NCBI GenBank assembly: GCA_903873905.1
Contig: CAIQQJ010000045.1
Coordinates: forward strand, 1 to 63,117
Direction of reading: 5' to 3'
Length of the DNA: 63,117 bases
Source of the DNA: an uncultured Flavobacteriales bacterium
GTDB lineage: Bacteria > Bacteroidota > Bacteroidia > Palsa-965
Positions 26,076-35,392 of this stretch are shown here, in pieces (positions within the stretch are counted from its first letter, which is position 1; every line of letters starts with the position of its first letter). The position numbers and the translations under genes are program-made. The notes below the pieces were generated by a model. That model was not told the DNA's origin. It did no database searches and was given only the letters and a program-made list of their open reading frames with translations.

Positions 26076-26148
26076 GTGGAAGAATATTTTTACTGTTTTT
26101 ATTATTAAGATTCGATTTTCCAAGCCCTTCAAATCAACACTTTCATTT

Positions 26149-26610
26149 ATGAAATCAACTGCAACAACACCAAAAGAATATGTGGAGAATTTACCTGAAG
26201 ACAGGAAAAAAGCAGTTACTGAATTGAGGAAAGTTATGCTAAGAAATCTGCCGAAAGGATTTAAAGAAGTGATTGGTTATGGAATGCTGGGGTATGTGGT
26301 TCCGCATTCCACTTATCCAAACGGCTACCACTGCGACCCAACGGTTCCACTTCCCTTCATCAACATCGCATCACAGAAGAATTTCATTGCGTTGTATCAC
26401 ATGGGACTCTATATGAATCCGGCCTTACTGAAATGGTTCACGACTGAATATCCTAAACATAGCAAGGCGAAATTGGACATGGGGAAAAGTTGTATTCGAT
26501 TTAAAAAGCCAGAGGAAATCCCATTCAAACTCATAGGAGAACTCTGCTCAAAAATCACAGTTGAGAAATGGATTTCAATGTATGAAGGTGTGCTGAAAAA
26601 GAAAAAATAA
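26149..26610 (+). CDS. DUF1801 (YdhG-like) protein
   Basis: A 153-residue protein from the ATG at 26149; the open frame extends further up into the rplS terminator, which is not plausible coding. It has the DUF1801 layout: an N-terminal helix pair (TPKEYVENLPEDRKKAVTELRKVM), the YGMLGYVVP strand and IASQKNFIALYHMGLYMN, and a C-terminal DMGKSCIRFKK strand. The fold resembles frataxin and is found in iron-chaperone-like proteins (YdhG), but no function is established here. Monocistronic, convergent with bshC. Confidence 0.88.
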   Translation: MKSTATTPKEYVENLPEDRKKAVTELRKVMLRNLPKGFKEVIGYGMLGYVVPHSTYPNGYHCDPTVPLPFINIASQKNFIALYHMGLYMNPALLKWFTTEYPKHSKAKLDMGKSCIRFKKPEEIPFKLIGELCSKITVEKWISMYEGVLKKKK

Positions 26611-26617
26611 TCAGAAT

Positions 26618-28210
26618 TTAATTCTGATTGATAATCAAAAGACCATCCACAGGAAATTCAAACTGAGTTTGAATTTCAGCAATAAAACGTTCTCCTGCCT
26701 TCAGGTAAAAAGGAATGAAATTTTCATAACGTTCCTGCAGAATTCCTCCAGGCAATAATTTTTCGCGCAACTTCCTAATTTGTGTAATTGCCGTTTCCTG
26801 TTTTTGTTTTGCAGCACGCATCACTTTCGCCTCAAGATTTTCCAATGCATTTAACTGTTTCTGCAATTCCGCATCCACAGCACCTTTCAATGTAGGATCA
26901 ACAGGAACAATTTTATCTCTCACTGCATCAAATATCTTTTTCAATCCTTCCTTTTCAGATTCAAGTGAAGTTGCATCTCCGCTATTTTTCTTGACAAAAC
27001 TTTTCACTAATTCTTCCACATCACCAAACAATTCCTCCAGTGTAATTTCAAATTTAGACATTCGATCGATTGTCGTTTTATCAAGCATCATTGCAAAATG
27101 CCTTGGCTGAAGAATTGGGAAAGCGATCTTAAAATGATCGAACATGTCCTTGTATTCCAACCAATAGGAAATTTCACCAGGGCCACCAACGTAAGCAATA
27201 TTGGGAAGAATTATTTGCTGAAAAAGTGGACGCAAAACAACGTTCGGACTGAAATTCCCAGGATAATTTTCCATTTCATAAATCAATTCCGATTTTGAAA
27301 ATGTAATTTTAGAATTCAGCACTACAAATTTCCCATCCTTCTCCTCTATTCGTTCACGGATATTTTTCTTCATGAAGAAAAAATTCAATTTCCGAGGTTT
27401 CACTTGCGCATCATATCCAAGTTTTGCAAGTTTTGAAATGGAAGCATTGACCTGTAATTCTGAATTCTGATTTTCAAGTTCATCAATGAATTGAGGAACA
27501 AAATATTTTTTCAAACGCGCGTCATTTGAATCAAGAATCAAAACTTCTCCATTGAATAATTCATTCACAAATTCACGGGTGGCTTGCGTGAGTGTACGTC
27601 CTTCACGATATGCTTTTTCAATATTTCCAAAAAGTTTTGTGGCAACAGGAGATTCGCCAAGCAATGTTTTTAGCTCCAAAATGATTGGTGCCAAGGAATC
27701 GGTTTTTAAATCGCCGACTGCTCCTTTTGCCAAAAAATCCCAAGCCAATGTTTTTCCAAAAATATTTACAGAACGAATTTCATCAAAATCATGATCTTCA
27801 GAAGCCATCCAATAAATTGGAACAATATTTTTTCCGAGAAGTTTCGATTGCTTCTCCGCAATATTAATTGTAGTGATGATTTTATAAATGAAATACATTG
27901 GCCCAGTAAACAAACACAATTGATGACCCGTACAAATCGTAAAGGTTCCTTCTTGTGCCAATTTCGAAATCAAATTTTCGTTGATTGTAATTCCAGTGGT
28001 TTCATATTGTTTCCGAATTACTTCAACAAGAATGGGTCGAATGGACTCATTGTATTGAAAACTTTTTGCAGCGTCAGCATAACCCGTATTGTTTGGAGGA
28101 TAGGAATAAAACGGGAAAAGTTTTTCAGCGCCAGAAGCATAATCAAGAAACAGTTTTGGAAACTGATTGGTGGAGGAAAATGGAATTGTATTTTTAGAGG
28201 AATTATTCAC
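26618..28210 (-). CDS. bshC: Bacillithiol biosynthesis cysteine-adding enzyme BshC
   Basis: A 530-residue protein of the BshC family, which adds Cys to GlcN-malate to finish bacillithiol. Typical motifs are TGHQLCLFTGPMYFIYKI (Rossmann N-terminus), YWMASEDHDFDEI, VVLRPLFQQIILPNIAYVGGPGEI and a long C-terminal coiled coil (about 420-490). Two GTG starts exist; 28210 gives the family-length N-terminus, and a TACCTTTG box (28215-28222) ends 4 bp before it, while GTG 28231 would lie upstream of that box. Other bacillithiol genes are not in the window. Confidence 0.93.
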   Translation of the reverse strand: MNNSSKNTIPFSSTNQFPKLFLDYASGAEKLFPFYSYPPNNTGYADAAKSFQYNESIRPILVEVIRKQYETTGITINENLISKLAQEGTFTICTGHQLCLFTGPMYFIYKIITTINIAEKQSKLLGKNIVPIYWMASEDHDFDEIRSVNIFGKTLAWDFLAKGAVGDLKTDSLAPIILELKTLLGESPVATKLFGNIEKAYREGRTLTQATREFVNELFNGEVLILDSNDARLKKYFVPQFIDELENQNSELQVNASISKLAKLGYDAQVKPRKLNFFFMKKNIRERIEEKDGKFVVLNSKITFSKSELIYEMENYPGNFSPNVVLRPLFQQIILPNIAYVGGPGEISYWLEYKDMFDHFKIAFPILQPRHFAMMLDKTTIDRMSKFEITLEELFGDVEELVKSFVKKNSGDATSLESEKEGLKKIFDAVRDKIVPVDPTLKGAVDAELQKQLNALENLEAKVMRAAKQKQETAITQIRKLREKLLPGGILQERYENFIPFYLKAGERFIAEIQTQFEFPVDGLLIINQN

Positions 28211-28214
28211 CCTG

Positions 28215-28222
28215 CAAAGGTA
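28215..28222 (-). promoter_or_regulatory. TAnnTTTG box directly before bshC
   Basis: TACCTTTG on the minus strand stands 4 nt before the GTG at 28210. If active, it would produce a leaderless or nearly leaderless bshC transcript. No TTG lies at the right distance (TTC is found instead). Confidence 0.4.
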
Positions 28223-28455
28223 ATAAACCACAGAGCTTCGTGAAGAAATAATATTCCCAAATTAGCCCTGATGGAGGTATTTGTTTGAGCTCTTTTTGTT
28301 CAGGAATAAATTCAATGGAAACCAGGATTACAAAAAAGCGAGTGCCGAGAGCAGGTGAAGTGCTTCTAAAAAACAAAAATGCTGCTGCTCTCAAATCATA
28401 AAGAAATCTTCCAAATTCTTATTCGTAAATTCGATCCAATAATAATTCGCGTGTT

Positions 28456-29034
28456 ATGACAAAACTTCCTCCCAATCTCCACGAAAATCCGTGGAAAACG
28501 CATTCTTCAGAAGACGTTTATGAATCACCTTGGATTAGTGTGCATAAACACATTGTTACAAATCCTGGGGGATTGCCTGGAACATATTCCGTCGTACATT
28601 TTAAGAATCTTGCAATTGGAGTGATTGTTTTGGATGAGGAAAATAATACTTGGTTGGTTGGACAATATCGCTATCCGATTGAGCAATACACTTGGGAAAT
28701 TCCGGAAGGTGGTGGAAAATTGGAAATTGATCCGCTGGATTCTGCAAAGCGGGAATTATTGGAAGAAACAGGAATCGTTGCAAAAAAATGGACCAAAATT
28801 CAGGAAATGTATTTGAGTAATTCTGCGAGTGATGAATTTTGCATTCTCTTTTTAGCGCAAGACCTTTCCGTTGGTAAATCACAACCAGAACCGGATGAGG
28901 AATTGCAATTGGTAAAAATCCCTTTCGAAGAGGTTTACCAAATGGTGTTGTGTAATAAGATAACCGACAGTTTGACCGTAACGGCTGTACTAAAAGTGAA
29001 ATTGATGATGTTGGAGAATGACTTGAAAGGTTGA
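28456..29034 (+). CDS. Nudix hydrolase, ADP-ribose-pyrophosphatase-like
   Basis: A 192-residue enzyme. The Nudix box is visible as GGGKLEIDPLDSAKRELLEETGI, close to GX5EX7REUXEEXGU, with the catalytic glutamates in RELLEETG. The preceding WEIPEGGG and the N-terminal VVHFKNLAIGVIVLD fit the ADP-ribose/NDP-sugar pyrophosphatase group, which hydrolyses nucleoside diphosphate sugars to avoid protein glycation. Substrate is inferred from family. It meets the S46 peptidase gene tail to tail. Confidence 0.9.
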   Translation: MTKLPPNLHENPWKTHSSEDVYESPWISVHKHIVTNPGGLPGTYSVVHFKNLAIGVIVLDEENNTWLVGQYRYPIEQYTWEIPEGGGKLEIDPLDSAKRELLEETGIVAKKWTKIQEMYLSNSASDEFCILFLAQDLSVGKSQPEPDEELQLVKIPFEEVYQMVLCNKITDSLTVTAVLKVKLMMLENDLKG

Positions 29035-29048
29035 ACTTTGGAAAGTTT

Positions 29049-31265
29049 TTATTTAGCGAATTCCATTTCTTTTAATAAATATCCTGCTCCAGCATATTTG
29101 TCGATGATAAAAAGTGTGTAGCGAACATCGAGAACAATATTTCTGCAAATGTTTGGATCGTAATTCACATCACTCATGGTTCCTTCCCAACAACGATCAA
29201 AATTTGTTCCGATCAGGTTTCCATTGGCATCAATAACAGGACTTCCTGAATTTCCACCCGTTGTGTGATTGGTTGCGATGAACGTTGTATGCATTTTCCC
29301 ATCTTTCTTGTCGGCATAATTTCCAAAATCCTTTTTCTCCCAAAGTTGATGTAAACGCGCTGGTACTTTATAATCGAGAGAATTTGGATCTTCCTTTTGC
29401 ATCACACCATCAAGAGTACAAAACCAATTATATTTAATGCCATCACGTGGAATAAATTCATTGATCTTTCCAAAAGCCACACGCAATGTTGAATTCGCAT
29501 CTGGATAAAATTTCTGCTCTGGGAAAACTTCCATTTGCGCCTTCATGTACAATCGATTCAAACGATTGATCTCATCATTTCTCAAATTGAATTGAGGATA
29601 GGTTGAGGTGTAATAATAATCTGTCAAACCTTTTACCATTGCGTAAGCAGGATCATTTGCAATTTTCTTCCAATCACTTGACTTAAATTTTGCAATCAAT
29701 GCCATTAGTTTTGTCGAGTCGGTGAAAATTGTTTTGGCATAAATCATGTCAAAATATTTTTCAAAATCTCCTTTGTATTTATCATGTACCAAAGTAAAAA
29801 CACTTGGCTGCATTCCAAATTGGATAAATGCATTGTGGTTTCTATCAAAAATCTCAATTGAACAAACGGGTTGATTCATCTGAGCCCCAACAGAAGAAAA
29901 CAATGCCACTGCAATTCGTTTATCCGTATTCGAATTGTAATTTTTGAAAAACCCAGGAAAGGAGCCTTTTAACGCTACAAGTTGTTTTGAAATTTCAGCT
30001 TGATTTGGTTTTTCAACTTGACTTGAATCAACCAATCTTTTGAACGAACGAACAAATGCAACCAACTCAACAGAAAAACATCCTTCACTCATCAAGTCGG
30101 TCGATTTTTGCCAAGGTTCAAGATTTTTATAAGCAGCATTCATTTGAGAAAGCAAATTTCCATACTTCGCTTTCATAATTGGATTGGCATCGACACGATT
30201 TTGAAATTCCAATTCGTGTGCCTGTTTTTTTGCAATGGCGTTGTTTTCATGCAAACCTTTTGCTTCGCCTTGCCATTTTTTCCAAGCATTGGCAGCGCCG
30301 TTTCTTTTTGCTGCATATTGAATTCGCACAGCTGAATCTTTCAACATATCTTGTTCCATTATTCCGATTCGGATAGTACGCAAATCAACTTTCGCCGGAT
30401 CAGAAACATTTTCAATAAGGTTTACTCCCCAAGAACTCAAATATTCTGTCGTTCTTCCAGGAAAGCCATATACCATTGTAAAATCATTTTCCCCTACTCC
30501 ATTCGCATTGATCTTGAAAAAATGTTTTGGTACATAAGGAATATTATCTGCAGAATAATTTGCTGGATTATTGTTTTTGTCAGCGTAAATTCTGAACAAA
30601 GAAAAGTCACCTGTTTGTCTTGGCCACATCCAATTATCTGAATCGCCACCAAAATTTCCGATTGTTTGTGGAGGAGCGCCAACCATGCGGATGTCTTTGA
30701 ACGTTTGTGTGAAAAACATATAAAAAACATTTCCATAATAGAATCCACGCACCATCGCATCGATTCCATTCTTAGAATTTTCTTTTTCTAAAATTCTTGC
30801 ATTTTTCTCAATGATTTTTGCCCGTGAAATTTCACTCATGGTATCTTGAACACCAACAAGAATTTTTGACGTGACCTCTTCCATACTCACAATGAATGTT
30901 GCGGTTAATCCAGGACAAACCAATTCTTCATTCTGATTCATTGCCCAAAAACCATTGTCGAGATAATTATTTTTCAATGAACTGTGTGATTGAATATATC
31001 CATAACCACAATGGTGATTCGTTAGCAACAATCCTTTTCCTGAAATTAATTCTGCCGTGCATCCGCCGCCGAATTGCACCACAGCATCCTTCATGCTGGA
31101 TTTATTCACGCTATAAACATCTTCAGCGCTCAATTTAAATCCGTTGGCCTGCATGTCGGCAATGTTGAGTTGATCCAACAACATGGGCAACCACATCCCT
31201 TCGTCGGCGCGAAGAGAAAAGAAAATTGAACTGCATAGAAAAATGGAAAGGAGAATTCGCTTCAT
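29049..31265 (-). CDS. S46-family dipeptidyl-peptidase, DPP11-like (acidic P1)
   Basis: A 738-residue periplasmic serine exopeptidase with a signal peptide (1-20). The catalytic His is H85 in LLTNHHCGYG and the nucleophile S673 in TTGGNSGSPV. R691 in TNFDRCWEGTMSD lies exactly 18 residues after the nucleophile, the position of Arg673 in P. gingivalis DPP11 (Ser655), which gives preference for Asp/Glu at P1; DPP7 has Gly there. It removes dipeptides from exported peptides for uptake. Length and C-terminal GYLLKEMEF tail fit the family. Monocistronic. Confidence 0.94.
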   Translation of the reverse strand: MKRILLSIFLCSSIFFSLRADEGMWLPMLLDQLNIADMQANGFKLSAEDVYSVNKSSMKDAVVQFGGGCTAELISGKGLLLTNHHCGYGYIQSHSSLKNNYLDNGFWAMNQNEELVCPGLTATFIVSMEEVTSKILVGVQDTMSEISRAKIIEKNARILEKENSKNGIDAMVRGFYYGNVFYMFFTQTFKDIRMVGAPPQTIGNFGGDSDNWMWPRQTGDFSLFRIYADKNNNPANYSADNIPYVPKHFFKINANGVGENDFTMVYGFPGRTTEYLSSWGVNLIENVSDPAKVDLRTIRIGIMEQDMLKDSAVRIQYAAKRNGAANAWKKWQGEAKGLHENNAIAKKQAHELEFQNRVDANPIMKAKYGNLLSQMNAAYKNLEPWQKSTDLMSEGCFSVELVAFVRSFKRLVDSSQVEKPNQAEISKQLVALKGSFPGFFKNYNSNTDKRIAVALFSSVGAQMNQPVCSIEIFDRNHNAFIQFGMQPSVFTLVHDKYKGDFEKYFDMIYAKTIFTDSTKLMALIAKFKSSDWKKIANDPAYAMVKGLTDYYYTSTYPQFNLRNDEINRLNRLYMKAQMEVFPEQKFYPDANSTLRVAFGKINEFIPRDGIKYNWFCTLDGVMQKEDPNSLDYKVPARLHQLWEKKDFGNYADKKDGKMHTTFIATNHTTGGNSGSPVIDANGNLIGTNFDRCWEGTMSDVNYDPNICRNIVLDVRYTLFIIDKYAGAGYLLKEMEFAK

Positions 31266-31315
31266 GGAAGATGGAATTTAGAAGCGTAAAAGTACGAAAA
31301 ATGAGGGGTGAAATT

Positions 31316-31750
31316 TTATTTCATGTAGTGCATATAATCATTTTCAACGCTCACCTTATTGGCGATAATTGGCTCCGATTTTCCGTTGAATAAGATAATT
31401 GCCCATGTCAATTTTGAAATTGGATAATCAATGATTTTCCCATCCGACATTTTGAATTTGACAGAACCTTTAGCCTCCAAATTTTTAATGGGGAGTTTTT
31501 TTGAATCGAGAAACATTCTTCCATTTGTCAAATAGGCCATATTATCATCTACCATATTATAAAAGTCCTTCTCCGACATTTTCGCTTTCATGGAATCCAA
31601 TTGTGCATCGGTTGGTGCAACAACAATTGCACAAAATCCTTGCAGCACTTCATCGCTGTTTTGAAAAAACAATTCGGGGGAATGATCAGCAGCCTTGAAA
31701 CAACAAAGGAGGATCAGTGCTGAAATTAAAAATGAATTTCGTATCGTCAT
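31316..31750 (-). CDS. Exported protein of unknown function
   Basis: A 144-residue protein with a signal peptide (residues 1-20, FLISALILLCCFKAA). The mature part is predicted to be small and mixed alpha/beta with no motif I recognise; it contains LDSMKAKMSEKDFYNMVDDNMAYL. It ends 7 bp after the stop of the next upstream lipoprotein gene begins its coding region, so both are probably cotranscribed with that gene and rimO. Confidence 0.72.
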   Translation of the reverse strand: MTIRNSFLISALILLCCFKAADHSPELFFQNSDEVLQGFCAIVVAPTDAQLDSMKAKMSEKDFYNMVDDNMAYLTNGRMFLDSKKLPIKNLEAKGSVKFKMSDGKIIDYPISKLTWAIILFNGKSEPIIANKVSVENDYMHYMK

Positions 31751-31757
31751 TGCAATA

Positions 31758-32453
31758 TTATTTCATCCAATTATTAATGTCTTCATTACTTTCCTTTATT
31801 CCCTTTTTATCTCCAGTGAATTTTTTATTTATCGATTCGCGTAAAACAAATGCACCATCCTTTATAATAAAGTTAAGCAAGGTAATGTCAATTTGATTCC
31901 CAGGTTGATTCACAAAACTTTTTCCCTTATTGGGAGTTTTCATTAGTGTATTTCCAAAAGCGTTACCAATTCTAACGGAAACTATTCGTGAATCCATGGC
32001 TCCACTATTACCCTTCATTAAGCTCAGAATCAATTGTACTTTTTCAGGTTGCTCCGCATTAACACTTGGACTTTCAGTCAATAATAGAACCGCCTGAGTC
32101 ATGCCATCCACATAATATTTACCGAGCGCACAAGCTTTTGTTCCTGAGGAAAATTCTAAAAAATCAGCAAACCAAGGGAGATTCTTATTAAGCGTAATGG
32201 GAAACCTTTTCTTATTTAGAAATGAATCCACATTAAGAATCAATTGAAATTTCAATACAGGCAATTGAGACAGTATTGATTTTACTTCGTTTGCACTCGA
32301 TGCAGATTGCACTCGAATTGAATCCAATTTTGCTGCAATGATTTTTGCAGAATCTGACACGAGTGAAACCTCTTTTATGTTTCCGTTTTCAGAATGGCAT
32401 GAAAATAATCCCGCAAAAAAAATAAAAACAAAAATTCCGTAAAACTTCGACAT
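31758..32453 (-). CDS. Lipoprotein of unknown function
   Basis: A 231-residue protein with a lipoprotein signal (FIFFAGLFSC, Cys near residue 19). The rest has no recognisable domain; a region around LKFQLILNVDSFLNKKRF could be part of a beta-sandwich. It lies 15 bp after rimO and 7 bp before the following exported-protein gene, in an apparent three-gene unit. Function unknown. Confidence 0.7.
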   Translation of the reverse strand: MSKFYGIFVFIFFAGLFSCHSENGNIKEVSLVSDSAKIIAAKLDSIRVQSASSANEVKSILSQLPVLKFQLILNVDSFLNKKRFPITLNKNLPWFADFLEFSSGTKACALGKYYVDGMTQAVLLLTESPSVNAEQPEKVQLILSLMKGNSGAMDSRIVSVRIGNAFGNTLMKTPNKGKSFVNQPGNQIDITLLNFIIKDGAFVLRESINKKFTGDKKGIKESNEDINNWMK

Positions 32454-32468
32454 TTAACTGGCTAGATT

Positions 32469-33788
32469 TTATTTTTTATCAGTGACTGTTCCGTACAAAT
32501 CAAACTCTTCCGCTTTATCAATTTTTACATTGGCAAAATCACCAACACGAACATAGTTATCTTTTGCTTCAACCAAAACCTCATTATCAACTTCCGGAGA
32601 ATCAGCTTCCGTGCGACCAATAAAATAATCACCTTCCTTGCGATCAAAAAGAACCTTGTAAGAATTGCCCACTTTATTTTGATTGACATCAAAAGAAATT
32701 CCTTGCTGAATTTCCATCACCGCTTCTGCACGCTTTTGTTTCACCTCTGGACTCACATCATCCTTTAATGCATACGCACTCGTATTTTCCTCATGAGAAT
32801 AAGTAAAAACGCCAAGTCGATCGAAACGTGTTTCCTCCACCCACTTCAACATCTCCTCATGATCCTTTTCAGTTTCACCAGGATAACCGGTGATCAATGT
32901 TGTGCGCAATGTAATTCCAGGGACTTTATCACGAATACTATTTACGAGATCAATAGTCTTTTGTTTTGTTGTTCCACGTTTCATGCTCTTCAACATATTA
33001 TCGCTGATGTGCTGAAGTGGCATGTCGAGATAATTGCAGATTTTTGAAGATTCGCGCATCACATCGAGCACGTCAAGTGGAAAACCATTTGGGAAAGCGT
33101 AATGCAAACGAATCCAATCAACACCATCAACATCCGAAAGTTTCATCATTAACTCATTGAGATTTCTTTTTCCGTAAATGTCAAGTCCGTAATAAGTTGA
33201 ATCCTGTGCAATGAGAATCAATTCCTTTGTTCCATTTTTTGCAAGTGTTTTGGCTTGAGAAACCAATTCGTCAATTGGTGTTGAGATATGTTTTCCTCGC
33301 ATCAATGGAATTGCACAAAATGAGCAAGGGCGATCGCAACCTTCTGAAATTTTCAGGTAAGCAAAATGTTGAGGTGTTGTAAGAATTCTTTCACCGACCA
33401 ATTCATGCTTATAATCCGCTTTTAACGTTTTAAGCAAACGTGGCAAATCGCGTGTTCCAAACCATGCATCCACTTCAGGAATTTCCTTTTCAAGTTCGGG
33501 CCGATATCTTTCGCTGAGACATCCAGTCACATAAACTTTATCGACTAGTCCATTTTCTTTCGCGTCCACAAATTGCAGAATGGTATCAATGCTTTCCTGT
33601 TTCGCATTATCAATAAAACCACAGGTATTGATGATTACAATCGACGAATCATCACTTTTACTCTCATGTTCAACCAAATAATTGTTTGCTTTCAGTTGAC
33701 CCATTAATACTTCTGAATCAAAAATATTTTTTGAGCAACCGAGCGTAACGACATTGACTTTATTCTTTTTAAGCGTTTTAGTTTTCAT
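32469..33788 (-). CDS. rimO: Ribosomal protein S12 methylthiotransferase RimO
   Basis: A 439-residue radical-SAM enzyme that adds a methylthio group to Asp of S12. The N-terminal UPF0004 domain begins VNVVTLGCSKNIFDSEVLMGQL, the radical-SAM cysteines are C151, C155 and C158 (EGCDRPCSFC), and a TRAM domain closes the protein (VLVEAKDNYVRVGDFANV). The start at 33788 is preferred: an upstream in-frame ATG at 33809 would put a TACATTTG box inside the coding region. It is the first gene of a unit with a lipoprotein and an exported-protein gene. Confidence 0.96.
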   Translation of the reverse strand: MKTKTLKKNKVNVVTLGCSKNIFDSEVLMGQLKANNYLVEHESKSDDSSIVIINTCGFIDNAKQESIDTILQFVDAKENGLVDKVYVTGCLSERYRPELEKEIPEVDAWFGTRDLPRLLKTLKADYKHELVGERILTTPQHFAYLKISEGCDRPCSFCAIPLMRGKHISTPIDELVSQAKTLAKNGTKELILIAQDSTYYGLDIYGKRNLNELMMKLSDVDGVDWIRLHYAFPNGFPLDVLDVMRESSKICNYLDMPLQHISDNMLKSMKRGTTKQKTIDLVNSIRDKVPGITLRTTLITGYPGETEKDHEEMLKWVEETRFDRLGVFTYSHEENTSAYALKDDVSPEVKQKRAEAVMEIQQGISFDVNQNKVGNSYKVLFDRKEGDYFIGRTEADSPEVDNEVLVEAKDNYVRVGDFANVKIDKAEEFDLYGTVTDKK

Positions 33789-33793
33789 TGTGA

Positions 33794-33801
33794 CAAATGT
33801 A
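33794..33801 (-). promoter_or_regulatory. TAnnTTTG box directly before rimO
   Basis: TACATTTG on the minus strand is separated from the ATG at 33788 by 5 nt, the same arrangement as before bshC and trmD. A -33 TTG is not seen at the expected spacing. Confidence 0.4.
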
Positions 33802-34001
33802 CGAAGCATCCACTTGAAGTCTCCATTTTTTTAGGCCATTTTTAACAATAGCTATTAGCATATTCCAGAATTGAAACAGATTCGAAATTTATTTTCGATT
33901 TATTTGCAAAACGTCTTCAAATACAAATAGTGTTAAATAATCCTCACCCAATGCTTTTGGATCATCATTTGTGAACTCTAGAAATACAAAACGCCAAAAT
34001 C

Positions 34002-34454
34002 ATGAAAACTACCGTCCTTTTCCTTTTTTTGCTGTTACCCATTTTTTCTCCATTTCTGCATGCGACCCAAAATCCAGATGCAATTCTAGGTTATTGGATG
34101 ACAACTGAAAATAATTTGAAAGTGGAGGTTTACAAAGTGAATGGAGAATATCGTGGGAAAATAATTTGGTTTGATGAAAAGGGTTATAAAGCAAAAATGA
34201 ACGATTGCAAAGATGATTTGAATCCCCAACCTGCTTTACGAAACAGGAAAATTCTCGGTTTAGAATGCATGACTAGTCTTCACTACAGTGCAAGTGATGA
34301 GGAATGGGAAGGTGGTTCAATTTACGATTCAAATTCCGGACACACTTACGATTCAGTAGTAACAATGAATTCTCCTTCTACCATTACTGTTACAGGATAT
34401 TGGATGTTTACTTGGCTTGGAAAAGATTTGAATTTTTATAGAGTCAGTCAATAG
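34002..34454 (+). CDS. DUF2147 exported protein, paralogue 1
   Basis: A 150-residue protein with a signal peptide (residues 1-21, ending LHA). The mature part is the compact beta-rich DUF2147 module: ILGYWMTTENNLKVEVYKVNGEYRGKIIWF, a central DLNPQPALRNRKILGL and the end TVTGYWMFTWLGKDLNFYRV. The family has a lipocalin-like barrel in known structures; no function is established. A close paralogue is at 35393, with a fatty-acid hydroxylase gene between. Confidence 0.88.
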   Translation: MKTTVLFLFLLLPIFSPFLHATQNPDAILGYWMTTENNLKVEVYKVNGEYRGKIIWFDEKGYKAKMNDCKDDLNPQPALRNRKILGLECMTSLHYSASDEEWEGGSIYDSNSGHTYDSVVTMNSPSTITVTGYWMFTWLGKDLNFYRVSQ

Positions 34455-34480
34455 TTTTTATTAAACAAACACGCTACATT

Positions 34481-35311
34481 ATGAATTGGCTCGAACATTA
34501 TCTTACAAATTCACCTGATTTACCACGGTTGTTCATTCTTGTTTTCACTTTTCTAATTTGCTGGCTCATTGAAAAAAGGATTTCAACTAAAGATGGCAAA
34601 TTAAAAACCAAACATGCATTTTTCAATGCTCGGTTCATTCTCATTGATGTTCCTGTTCAAGTTGTTTTAGGCTTGTTGTTTTCAGTTGTCATTGGTTATG
34701 ACATGAAACATCGATTCGGAATGTTTGATCACCTTGGCCCTATCCAAAACCCATTAATACAATTCGCGTTAATGTTTATTATGCTCGACTTCTTGGAATA
34801 TGTTTACCATGTGATCATGCATAAAGTGAAACCATTCTGGATGTTTCATCTTGTTCATCATAGTGATAAAAAAATTGATGTTTCATCAACGTTGCGAGAG
34901 CATCCAGGCGAAACATTTGCACGTTTGAGTTTCACTTTGCTTTGGGTATTTATCACTGGCGTTCCACTTTGGATTTTCATACTACGCCAATTCATACAAA
35001 TTGCCTCTAACATCCTTGCACATGCAAGTGTCCGATTGCCGGAAAAATTAAATTCTGTTGTTTCACTTATTTTCATAACACCAAATGTGCATCAGGTCCA
35101 TCACCATTACAAATTGCCTTATACCGATTGTAATTATGGTGACGTGTTGAGCATTTGGGATCGAATGTTTGGGACCTTCATCACCTTGCCAATGGAAAAA
35201 ACTATTTATGGAATTGACAGTTGCTTTGAAGAAAAGGAAAATACAAATTTCAAAACAATGGTTACCATTCCGTTTTCCGGCTACAGAACATCAGCAACTG
35301 TTGAGAATTGA
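34481..35311 (+). CDS. Sterol desaturase / fatty-acid hydroxylase family membrane protein
   Basis: A 276-residue integral membrane di-iron protein. The three histidine clusters that bind iron are present as YHVIMHK, HLVHHSDKK and VHQVHHHYK, with membrane segments between and around them. The family hydroxylates or desaturates lipids such as fatty acids or sphingoid bases. The ATG at 34481 follows the DUF2147 stop by 26 bp. Lipid product is unknown. Confidence 0.92.
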   Translation: MNWLEHYLTNSPDLPRLFILVFTFLICWLIEKRISTKDGKLKTKHAFFNARFILIDVPVQVVLGLLFSVVIGYDMKHRFGMFDHLGPIQNPLIQFALMFIMLDFLEYVYHVIMHKVKPFWMFHLVHHSDKKIDVSSTLREHPGETFARLSFTLLWVFITGVPLWIFILRQFIQIASNILAHASVRLPEKLNSVVSLIFITPNVHQVHHHYKLPYTDCNYGDVLSIWDRMFGTFITLPMEKTIYGIDSCFEEKENTNFKTMVTIPFSGYRTSATVEN

Positions 35312-35392
35312 ATTGGCCTGCATAAGAAATATTTTTTCCAAGGTTAGCAAATCCATATTTCCTTGCTTAACTTTATACAATAGGCATAACTC

